From positions 1 through 5,010 of the forward strand of contig JAKSOY010000291.1 in NCBI GenBank assembly GCA_024405255.1: a stretch of DNA of 5,010 bases, in the 5' to 3' direction. The DNA is from Kiritimatiellia bacterium (GTDB lineage Bacteria; Verrucomicrobiota; Kiritimatiellia; RFP12; UBA1067). The position numbers were made by a program, and so were the translations under genes. Under the pieces are notes generated by a model, which was given only the letters and a program-made list of their open reading frames with translations, made no database searches and was not told where the DNA came from. This document shows, one piece after another, positions 1 through 5,010 of this stretch; positions within the stretch are counted from its first letter, which is position 1, and the number at the start of each line of letters is the position of its first letter.

Positions 1-2
1 TT

Positions 3-3000
3 GTCGGAGGACGGACGCGGGTTGCGGACGATGCCGAACACGGCGAGCGGTCTCCTGGAGGACTTGCCGCGGCGAGGGAACTTGCCGATGTCAGGAACTC
101 GCCGGTTTCGGCGCTCGGTGCGCGGCGCTTCCTGTCACTCTCGATCAGCGACATGGAGGAACTTCGCAAGATCGTGACCGGCGATGTCGTGCCGACTGCG
201 GTCGCGAAGAACCTTCCGTCCGGCGGAATTGCGACGAGACGCGGCAACGTGACTCTTCACTCGGATGTCATCGGAACAGTCGACAGGACGGACATGGACG
301 TGGAGAAGGCGACGCTGAAGGCGCACGGTTTCTTCAGGAACGAGGATCCGTCCTGGTCTATGGGACAGACTGACGCGGCGATCCGTGCGGAAAAGCAAAG
401 GAGTGACGCGCAGCTCGAACGTCAGCTCATTGCACTTGGCGAACGTCGCATCAACCGTCAGGAACCCGGAGCGCAGACCGCCGAACGCGGCGTCTTCGCG
501 GACCAGGTGGCGAAGATTGTCATGGCCGAGAAGCGTCACGTCGGAGGACGGCTCGGACGCCTTCAGACGATCGGAAAAGCGGTCCAGGACGCTGTGGCGA
601 ACATGCCTGGAATGAATGCCGCGGACGCTGAATGGGCGGCAAAGCGGTTCATTGACTGGGCGTATGGGATCCCGGACTACTCCCAGAACATGAGCGGCAA
701 TGAACTTACGGCCGAAATGTTCGGTAAGTGGCTCGTCATGCCGAAGGAAGTCGAAGCACGGGCGCCGGAATGGGCGAACGGAATCGAGGGCGTCATTGCC
801 GGCGACCGCAACCTTGCGGATGCGTTCAGGACGCTTGCAGACAGACGGCTGCACGGCGATGAATACCTGGTCGAGAAGATCCGCAAGCAGATGTCCCGTC
901 AGACGCAGGAAACGCTCAACCGGCTGAACAACGAGAAAGACGAACCGATCAGCGCGGGATCCACTTGGAAAGACCTGACCGAGCAGTTCATCTACGGGAT
1001 GCACGATCGCTTCGGGCCCGTCTACATCCGCATGGACGCCGAGACGAAGACGAAGATCAAGGCGATGAAGAAGGCGCTCAAGGCAGCGCCTCCTGCGGCA
1101 CGTCCGGCCCTGAAACAGCAGCTCGACCTCTACCTTGGGAATCTCGCCGATAAGCTCAACAAGCTTGAACTCGCGCGGACTGCCTACGAACGCGGCAATC
1201 TGAACGAGGGAAGCGTTTACCACCGTGAGATGCTGCGCCTCGAAAACGAGGCGACGGAACGCTGGGGACTCACGACGGAGGACATGAGCTTCTATCTGGA
1301 CCAGTGGCGAGTCATCGAAACGAGCGGACGCAGCGCGTCGTTCGGCGAGGATGTCGTTCAGGCGAGACGTGCGCTCGGTGACATGGCCAACCGTCTCGGC
1401 GCTCAGAAGTGGCGCCGGATGCAGGAATTCGGAAACAGGTGGTGGGCTGTCCACGAACGGGAGCTCCTGGACGATCCGAGAGCGGAACGCATGTTTGGAA
1501 AGGCGTGGATCGACTATCTGCGCCAGAACACGCATTATGTGGCCACAGAGCGCGTTCATTCGCAGGAAGAGATTGATGCCATTGACTCGGCTCGCCGTGC
1601 TGCACGTGCGGCAGGAGTGGCCGGAGGCGATGATATTGTCAGCCAGTGCTACGACTACGCCGGAGCGAAGGGCGCCGGAAAGGACATCGGAGAAGGCGGA
1701 TGGACGGCCAGAATGACCGGATCGTTCGCGGCAAAGGCGGACGTTCGCGGAGCGACGCTGAAGAAGGTTGACCGGCTTCAGAGGGCACTCCGGCGCAATC
1801 AGCTTGTCCTCGACCTGAGAGACGCGCTTGAATTCGCCGGAGTCAAGGGAGTCCGGGATCTGCCGCGGAGTGAAGGTGCTGAATTTCCGTCCGGCAGCAG
1901 GTACGGACATCTCAACTACATTGAGAACGGGAAAAAGAGAACGCTCGTTGTTCCGCGGCAGATTGCCGACGCATTTGCGACTGGAGAAACGGCGAACTGG
2001 TACACTAAGACTACGCGAATGATCCACAATACGTGGCGTTCGCTCATCATCGACTGGAACCCGGCCTACTGGCCGATGAACGTCCGGCGAAACCAGGACT
2101 CGATCGAGAAGAACGTGCCAGGAATGCGAGAGACGTACCTGAAGACGGCTCTTCGCGCAACATTCCCCGGTCTCGGAACGTTGAGCGACCTCGCGCTTCA
2201 GACCGTTGTCAGGAACATCCCCGCGACGGCGAAGGCGTTCAGCGACAAGACGGTGTTCTACTACATTCCGCAAGCCGAACGGATCTGCAAGATCGTCGAA
2301 TCTCCGAGCGAATGGCAGCAGATGTACTGGGATGCGCAGGATCGCAACGACCTTGCGAAGATCCAGCAGATGAACGAGGACTGGCGTCTCGCGAAGGAAA
2401 TGCTGAAGGCGAACATGTTCGTCTCGATCGGATCCGTCCACCGCGGCGAAAATTCGCAGACGTTCGCCGCAGACCAGTTCGCCAAGAAGGGGCTTCGGAC
2501 GATTCAGGAGATTGACCGCGCGCTTCAGTCGAGAAGCCGCGGTAAACGCGCTCTTGACACCTTGTGCTGGGTTGCGAAGAAGAACCAAGCGCAACAGGAG
2601 CATGAGGACGTTCTGGCCAAAGCAATCGCCTACCTCGCAGACCGCAAGCACTTCGGACTCGTCAGGACTTCGGCGGAATCCGGCGATCTCGTCAATCGTC
2701 GCGTATCCATCGCACAGGGAGAGCGTAAAGGCGCTGCTGCCGGAACGATGAAGCTGATTATCCCGTTCTACAACATGATTGAGAAGGGCGTTGTCAGGCA
2801 CTTCAACGCATACAAGACGGACTTCGGGCATACGCTCGGTGCGGACGCAAAGTTCGTAGTCGGTCGTGTTGCAGGATCGCTTCTTGCCAATGGCGTGGCG
2901 CTGACATGGATGCTCAATAACTGCGACGGTGACGAGGAAAAGGCGCGGAAGAAATTCGGGATCTTCTTCAGATACGCGAAGGCCTACCACGACGCCTACA

Positions 3001-3893
3001 GGAACTGCTCTGAATACGTGCGCAAGAACTACCAGTTTACTCCGTTCTGGACAAAGGGCTACACGAGCATCATCATCGGTGGCGCGATGACAGACGAGGA
3101 AAAGCTTCTCTCGCCGATCGTTGACTACACGGCCAATTCAATCGCCGCGAGCGAAGGAATCGGTGAAATGCCGTCGTTCGGCAGCGCGATCCTTGATTCG
3201 ACCGTCAGGGCCGTCGTCCCAGATCTCCAGATGACCGGTCCGATCATCGAGGGATTGCGCCTCGCCGTTGTCGCCGCGACAGGAGAGAACCAGACGGACT
3301 ACTTCAGGGATGCCCCGATGTTCGACCAGCGAACGCTTGACAACCGATTTGCGAGCGCGGAGGACTTCAAGGACTTCGCCGCGGCAGTCGGAGCGCGGCT
3401 CTGGAACTACGGCGGCGGCCGCTCGGTCATCGCAGCCGGCGTCAACGGTGTTGACAATGGCAGAGGCGAGGCGCCAAAACCTGTTGAATGGGCGCTCAGC
3501 GACATCCCGTGGATCTCTCCGCTTGTCAATCGAATGGTCAAGATCCAGGTCGGAAGCCCGGATAAAGACACGGCTGCTATCAAGGCCCAAAGGAAGTCCA
3601 TTGACTCGCTGCTGTCGGTCTGCGCTGAACGAATGCTCGAGCGCAAGAGAGATGGAATGGCATTCCACGAGCACGACTGGAAGGGCTACGAGGCACAGAT
3701 TCAGAAGTATGCGCAGACATACAAGCTCGATGAGTTTGATGTCGCAAAGTTGAAGGAGAAGTACCTGAACGGATTCCAGCAGTGGAAATGCCGCGATGCC
3801 TACGATCAGCGAACGGTCATCAAGATGAAGGAAGAGGCCCGGCGTCAGGGCAGAACAGAATCTGCCGTCTGGGTCATGCTCGGCGAGCGATAG
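3..3893 (+). CDS. C-terminal part of a large phage/conjugative-element polyvalent protein, LPD38-like (5' end outside window)
   Basis: Frame 3 has no stop from the window edge to the TAG at 3891-3893, so this is the C-terminal part of a longer gene; the ATG at 153 is probably internal. Residues are counted from nt 3 (1,296 visible). Residues 41-64 contain RRFLSLSISD followed by a TGDVVP segment, similar to a module I recall from large phage proteins. The middle is helical and charged, with a Lys/Ala/Leu-rich likely coiled coil near 347-403. Residues 686-690 are NPAYW followed by MNVRRNQ, like the NPxFxxxNxxRD motif of LPD38. PFYNMIEKG (from 921), a hydrophobic segment at 952-971 ending in LNN plus an acidic stretch, and DIPWISPLVNRM (from 1167) also fit LPD38 proteins. 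Known for the class: large polyvalent proteins of phages and conjugative elements are thought to enter the cell with the DNA and carry varied effector domains, which here would lie upstream. No catalytic domain is recognised in the visible part. The LPD38 call is from remembered motifs, not a search; a structural or other virion protein is the alternative. The gene converges on the toxin-antitoxin operon. Confidence 0.62.
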   Translation, partial: VGGRTRVADDAEHGERSPGGLAAARELADVRNSPVSALGARRFLSLSISDMEELRKIVTGDVVPTAVAKNLPSGGIATRRGNVTLHSDVIGTVDRTDMDVEKATLKAHGFFRNEDPSWSMGQTDAAIRAEKQRSDAQLERQLIALGERRINRQEPGAQTAERGVFADQVAKIVMAEKRHVGGRLGRLQTIGKAVQDAVANMPGMNAADAEWAAKRFIDWAYGIPDYSQNMSGNELTAEMFGKWLVMPKEVEARAPEWANGIEGVIAGDRNLADAFRTLADRRLHGDEYLVEKIRKQMSRQTQETLNRLNNEKDEPISAGSTWKDLTEQFIYGMHDRFGPVYIRMDAETKTKIKAMKKALKAAPPAARPALKQQLDLYLGNLADKLNKLELARTAYERGNLNEGSVYHREMLRLENEATERWGLTTEDMSFYLDQWRVIETSGRSASFGEDVVQARRALGDMANRLGAQKWRRMQEFGNRWWAVHERELLDDPRAERMFGKAWIDYLRQNTHYVATERVHSQEEIDAIDSARRAARAAGVAGGDDIVSQCYDYAGAKGAGKDIGEGGWTARMTGSFAAKADVRGATLKKVDRLQRALRRNQLVLDLRDALEFAGVKGVRDLPRSEGAEFPSGSRYGHLNYIENGKKRTLVVPRQIADAFATGETANWYTKTTRMIHNTWRSLIIDWNPAYWPMNVRRNQDSIEKNVPGMRETYLKTALRATFPGLGTLSDLALQTVVRNIPATAKAFSDKTVFYYIPQAERICKIVESPSEWQQMYWDAQDRNDLAKIQQMNEDWRLAKEMLKANMFVSIGSVHRGENSQTFAADQFAKKGLRTIQEIDRALQSRSRGKRALDTLCWVAKKNQAQQEHEDVLAKAIAYLADRKHFGLVRTSAESGDLVNRRVSIAQGERKGAAAGTMKLIIPFYNMIEKGVVRHFNAYKTDFGHTLGADAKFVVGRVAGSLLANGVALTWMLNNCDGDEEKARKKFGIFFRYAKAYHDAYRNCSEYVRKNYQFTPFWTKGYTSIIIGGAMTDEEKLLSPIVDYTANSIAASEGIGEMPSFGSAILDSTVRAVVPDLQMTGPIIEGLRLAVVAATGENQTDYFRDAPMFDQRTLDNRFASAEDFKDFAAAVGARLWNYGGGRSVIAAGVNGVDNGRGEAPKPVEWALSDIPWISPLVNRMVKIQVGSPDKDTAAIKAQRKSIDSLLSVCAERMLERKRDGMAFHEHDWKGYEAQIQKYAQTYKLDEFDVAKLKEKYLNGFQQWKCRDAYDQRTVIKMKEEARRQGRTESAVWVMLGER

Positions 3894-3945
3894 TTACATG
3901 TGGAACAAAGGCCGTTTGCGGAATTGGCGTAAGATGGGCTGAATT

Positions 3946-3962
3946 GGTCTCTGTTAGAGACC
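3946..3962. repeat. Perfect 6-bp inverted repeat around the toxin stop codon
   Basis: GGTCTC (3946-3951) and GAGACC (3957-3962) are perfect complements separated by 5 nt. On the minus strand the loop holds the TAA stop of the YafQ-like toxin (3954-3956). Neither side has a T-run, so it is not a standard intrinsic terminator. It could be an mRNA 3' hairpin for the toxin transcript, or a weak barrier between the two converging transcripts, or chance. Confidence 0.4.
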
Positions 3963-4235
3963 GAGTTCCGAATGCGAACCGACTCGTTCAAGCTTCAGGA
4001 ACTTGATGACGTCCTCGTATTTCTGATAGATCAGAACTACGTCTGGCCTGATGTGGCAGTCACGAAAGCCATCCCAGTTGTTGTTAAGGGGATGGTCTCT
4101 GTATTTCTCGTCAAGCGGAATGTCACAGGAAAGCGTAGCAACGACACCTGTCAATTCTGAAACGAGCTTCGGATTGTTTGCTATTCGTTTCAGGTCCTTC
4201 TTGTAACGAGATGAAACCTTGACCTTTCGGCTCAT
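3954..4235 (-). CDS. yafQ-like: YafQ-type toxin of a type II toxin-antitoxin system (RelE/ParE superfamily mRNA interferase)
   Basis: A 93-residue protein, the usual size for YafQ. The family is an endoribonuclease that cuts mRNA at the ribosome and is neutralised by its co-transcribed antitoxin. The N-terminal half is basic and helical (YKKDLKRIANN, residues 10-20). The C-terminal half has the YafQ core: KYRDHPLNNNWDGFRDCHI followed by RPDVVLIYQKYED, ending in ERVGSHSELGL. The four residues important in E. coli YafQ (H50, H63, D67, H87) correspond here to H48, H61, D65 and H88; the H-to-H (13) and H-to-D (4) spacings are identical, so the active site looks intact. The ATG at 4235 overlaps the antitoxin stop (ATGA, 4232-4235), with no strong Shine-Dalgarno of its own, implying translational coupling. 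Antitoxin-first order is typical. A likely role is stabilisation of the element or stress/phage response (inferred). The family call is secure; the substrate specificity is not known. Confidence 0.9.
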   Translation of the reverse strand: MSRKVKVSSRYKKDLKRIANNPKLVSELTGVVATLSCDIPLDEKYRDHPLNNNWDGFRDCHIRPDVVLIYQKYEDVIKFLKLERVGSHSELGL

Positions 4236-4471
4236 GCGAACGAGGCGACCTTACGAAATGATGTTTTCTCCTGCTGCTCCTCTTCATCAATCTCTTGCAA
4301 GAGATCGTGCATCATATCTTCGGCGCTGTTCCAAGTCCGAGGATCTTCCTCTTGAATGGATGCAAGAAGCCGACGCTGGATCCTCATGGGAAGTTCATCG
4401 ACATGATGACAATGCCTCGCACGGTAGCGCCGTGAGACGTTGCACATAAGCATGTGAATAAGCTTTGCCAT
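4232..4471 (-). CDS. Putative antitoxin of the YafQ-like toxin, non-canonical family
   Basis: The first gene of the minus-strand operon, 79 residues from the ATG at 4471. An ATG at 4477 would add two residues, but GGAGG (4480-4484) lies only 2 nt from it and 8 nt from the ATG at 4471, so the latter is preferred. Its role is inferred from position: it lies immediately upstream of the toxin and overlaps it by ATGA. The protein has a basic N-terminal part (SRRYRAR, then HCHH, and later RIQRRLL) and an acidic C-terminal part (QEEDPRTWNSAEDMMHDLL, then EIDEEEQQE). This is the layout of many antitoxins: a DNA-binding front and an acidic helix that wraps the toxin. It does not show the DinJ/RelB ribbon-helix-helix start usually paired with YafQ. 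The other two frames of this stretch do not give such a domain either, so a simple frameshift is unlikely. The LPMRIQRRLLASIQEED segment faintly recalls addiction-module antitoxins, but I cannot assign a family. It probably represses its own promoter together with the toxin (inferred). Confidence 0.72.
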   Translation of the reverse strand: MAKLIHMLMCNVSRRYRARHCHHVDELPMRIQRRLLASIQEEDPRTWNSAEDMMHDLLQEIDEEEQQEKTSFRKVASFA

Positions 4472-4479
4472 TGCCATTT

Positions 4480-4487
4480 CCTCCCTT
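4480..4487 (-). promoter_or_regulatory. Shine-Dalgarno site of the antitoxin gene
   Basis: The minus strand reads AAGGGAGG here. The GGAGG core is 8 nt from the ATG at 4471 and only 2 nt from the ATG at 4477, which decides the start in favour of 4471. Confidence 0.75.
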
Positions 4488-4495
4488 CGAAGCGC

Positions 4496-4504
4496 ATTAT
4501 ACCA
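4496..4504 (-). promoter_or_regulatory. Extended -10 promoter element for the toxin-antitoxin operon
   Basis: The minus strand reads TGGTATAAT, a perfect TATAAT with the TGn extension. This compensates for the lack of a good -35 at 16-18 bp. Transcription would begin shortly before the Shine-Dalgarno site at 4480-4487. A near-symmetric pair, GCGCAT (4492-4497) and ATTCGC (4506-4511), flanks the -10 and could be the operator (inferred). The palindrome CTTCGAAG (4485-4492) lies just downstream. A second minus-strand TATAAT at 4546-4551 also lacks a good -35 and is a weaker alternative. Confidence 0.65.
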
Positions 4505-4571
4505 TATTCGCTGGTGGTTTTGGGCTATGTCTATGTAATATCTGAATTATACGAAATATATATTTTCCCCC

Positions 4572-4601
4572 TTGACGGTGTGCCCCACCCTGTGATACAA
4601 T
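4572..4601 (+). promoter_or_regulatory. Sigma70-type promoter of the ribbon-helix-helix operon
   Basis: TTGACG (4572-4577) and TACAAT (4596-4601) are separated by 18 bp and lie about 55 nt upstream of the ATG at 4657. The spacer is largely filled by the repeated 13-mer GGTGTGCCCCACC, whose first G is the last base of the -35. A protein bound there would block RNA polymerase. No other gene could use this rightward promoter within the window. Confidence 0.7.
4577..4589 (+). repeat. Copy 1 of the GGTGTRCCCCACC repeat (candidate operator in promoter spacer)
   Basis: GGTGTGCCCCACC has dyad arms GGTG and CACC around a 5-nt centre. It differs from the other two copies at one base (G instead of A at position 6), and that base lies in the centre rather than an arm. 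Its position between -35 and -10 suggests repression (inferred). Confidence 0.7.
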
Positions 4602-4656
4602 TCGCACCAGTTCGGATGGGAAGGGTTTAAATCCCAAACGAAAGTGAGTAAGTGGT

Positions 4657-4818
4657 ATGCCGAATCAACGGAAAAAAGGTAAGAAGAAAGTTGGTCTCTG
4701 GGTCGATGAGAACCAGGAGGCAAGACTTCGTGAAATCGCCAAAGCAAATGGCATGACGGTTTCAGATCTTATCAAGGAAGCACTTCGTCGCATGGAGAGT
4801 GAAGGAGTCAACGCATGA
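4657..4818 (+). CDS. Small ribbon-helix-helix DNA-binding protein (first of a coupled pair)
   Basis: A 53-residue protein. A very basic N-terminal arm (RKKGKKK, residues 5-11) leads into a short strand (KVGLWVD, 11-17), helix A (ENQEARLREIAKA, 18-30), a turn at NGM and helix B (TVSDLIKEALRRM, 34-46). This is the strand-helix-turn-helix pattern of the CopG/Arc/MetJ fold, which binds DNA as dimers through the paired strands. An in-frame TGA at 4645-4647 fixes ATG 4657 as the first usable start; the upstream Shine-Dalgarno is weak (GAG at 4646-4648). It follows the promoter at 4572-4601 and overlaps the next gene by ATGA. The likely role is a transcriptional repressor or a copy-control/partition factor of the mobile element, probably acting on the GGTGTRCCCCACC repeats (inferred). 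An antitoxin role is possible, but no toxin follows it; the next gene is a second protein of the same kind. Confidence 0.82.
   Translation: MPNQRKKGKKKVGLWVDENQEARLREIAKANGMTVSDLIKEALRRMESEGVNA
4801..4807 (+). promoter_or_regulatory. Shine-Dalgarno site for the second small gene, inside the first
   Basis: GAAGGAG lies 7 nt before the ATG at 4815, within the end of the first small gene. The good fit and spacing support the 48-residue frame as a real gene. Confidence 0.72.
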
Positions 4819-4961
4819 AGAAAATCGGGATTGATAGCAAGTCCGCGCTCAAACTGGAACGCCTGTCGTTGCTCAAGAACAAGAGCAAGGCGAGCATCGC
4901 TGTTGAAGCATGCGAAAAATTTTTTGGAGCAAGGTGTACCCCACCGCTGAGTGAGGGCTGA
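4815..4961 (+). CDS. Second very small ribbon-helix-helix-like protein, translationally coupled
   Basis: A 48-residue protein starting in an ATGA overlap (4815-4818) with the previous gene and preceded by a good Shine-Dalgarno (GAAGGAG, 4801-4807). The pattern is a short strand (KKIGID, 2-7), helix A (KSALKLERLSLLK, 9-21), a KNK turn and helix B (SKASIAVEACEKFF, 24-37). This again resembles the ribbon-helix-helix fold, though more weakly than its neighbour because the strand is at the very N-terminus. The tail ARCTPPLSEG is partly encoded by copy 2 of the 13-base repeat (4933-4945), so a DNA site overlaps the end of the gene. Co-translation suggests the two small proteins act together, perhaps as a heterodimer or as paired regulators of the same operator (inferred). 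No enzymatic motif is present, and the length is near the minimum for the fold. Confidence 0.68.
   Translation: MKKIGIDSKSALKLERLSLLKNKSKASIAVEACEKFFGARCTPPLSEG
4933..4945 (+). repeat. Copy 2 of the GGTGTRCCCCACC repeat
   Basis: GGTGTACCCCACC, identical to copy 3, lies inside the last codons of the second small gene. The copy 2 to copy 3 start distance is 56 bp. Confidence 0.75.
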
Positions 4962-4981
4962 CTTGCTTCAATCCCTTTTTT
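4955..4981 (+). terminator. Possible weak intrinsic terminator or attenuator after the small-gene operon
   Basis: GGG (4955-4957) and TGA (4959-4961, the stop codon) can pair with TCA (4968-4970) and CCC (4973-4975) around a 6-nt loop, followed by six T (4976-4981). The stem has an internal bulge and is short, so it is weak. The same CCCTTT (4973-4978) can pair instead with AAAGGG (4985-4990), a mutually exclusive hairpin that would disrupt the terminator. Confidence 0.35.
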
Positions 4982-4988
4982 ACCAAAG

Positions 4989-5001
4989 GGTGTACCCCAC
5001 C
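4989..5001 (+). repeat. Copy 3 of the GGTGTRCCCCACC repeat
   Basis: GGTGTACCCCACC in the non-coding stretch after the operon, with arms extended by one more pair (GGGTG and CACCC, 4988-5002). It may control a gene starting beyond the window. Confidence 0.75.
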
Positions 5002-5010
5002 CCGCGGCGA

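Noticed and set aside
153..155. ATG as the start of the large gene
   Set aside because: The frame continues upstream without a stop to the window edge, and the module RRFLSLSISDMEEL spans this ATG, so it is most likely an internal methionine.
135..2990. A 951-codon open frame on the minus strand, opposite the large gene
   Set aside because: Its codons are in exact register with the sense codons. It stays open only because the sense gene avoids TTA, CTA and TCA in this stretch. The sense frame has the recognisable protein motifs; the antisense protein is Arg/Val/Leu-rich with no family pattern.
952..2990. Other short open frames on both strands inside the large gene
   Set aside because: All are out-of-frame shadows within a continuous, codon-biased sense frame.
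3972..4160. Plus-strand open frame opposite the toxin
   Set aside because: It lies entirely opposite the toxin gene, whose catalytic pattern is clear.
4219..4449. Plus-strand open frame opposite the antitoxin
   Set aside because: It is antisense to the toxin-antitoxin operon, has no good ribosome site, and gives no recognisable protein.
4475..4477. ATG at 4477 as antitoxin start
   Set aside because: The Shine-Dalgarno core is only 2 nt away; the ATG at 4471 has 8-nt spacing.
4547..4747. Minus-strand open frame across the RHH promoter and first small gene
   Set aside because: It covers a good rightward promoter and is antisense to the RHH frame; no protein family pattern is seen.
4577..5001. 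CRISPR-like array from the repeated 13-mer
   Set aside because: The repeats are too short, the spacing is irregular (356 and 56 bp between starts), one copy is in a promoter and another in a gene, and no cas gene is visible.

Overview
The window looks like part of a bacterial mobile element, most likely a phage or conjugative/plasmid-like element. It carries a very large polyvalent-type protein gene, a toxin-antitoxin pair and a small DNA-binding-protein operon, and no housekeeping gene is visible. The host appears to be an ordinary bacterium: there are sigma70-type -35/-10 elements, Shine-Dalgarno sites and ATGA-coupled cistrons. I cannot place it taxonomically from sequence alone.

Layout. 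(1) Positions 1-3893, + strand: one continuous GC-rich reading frame, already open at the window edge. It is the C-terminal part (about 1,296 residues visible) of a large protein resembling the LPD38-containing polyvalent proteins of phages and conjugative elements. (2) Positions 3954-4471, - strand and tail-to-tail with the large gene: a two-gene toxin-antitoxin operon. The YafQ-type RelE/ParE-superfamily toxin keeps all four conserved catalytic-type residues. The upstream antitoxin overlaps it by ATGA and does not look like the usual DinJ/RelB partner. (3) Positions 4472-4656: an AT-rich divergent control region with an extended -10 promoter reading left and a TTGACG/TACAAT promoter reading right. 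(4) Positions 4657-4961, + strand: two tiny translationally coupled genes (53 and 48 aa), both with a ribbon-helix-helix (RHH) pattern. (5) Positions 4962-5010: a short non-coding stretch with a T-run, alternative hairpins and a repeat copy.

The most interesting feature is a 13-base motif, GGTGTRCCCCACC, present three times (4577-4589, 4933-4945, 4989-5001). One copy fills the -35/-10 spacer of the RHH operon promoter. The other two lie at the end of the second RHH gene and just beyond it. The copies share the symmetric arms GGTG and CACC, and the only base that differs lies between the arms. My inference is that this is the operator of one or both RHH proteins, forming an autoregulated module, or alternatively an iteron-like site of a replication or partition system.

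The genes do not form one pathway. They fit an accessory region in which a polyvalent protein (probably delivered with, or protecting, element DNA) sits beside a maintenance toxin-antitoxin locus and a regulatory module.
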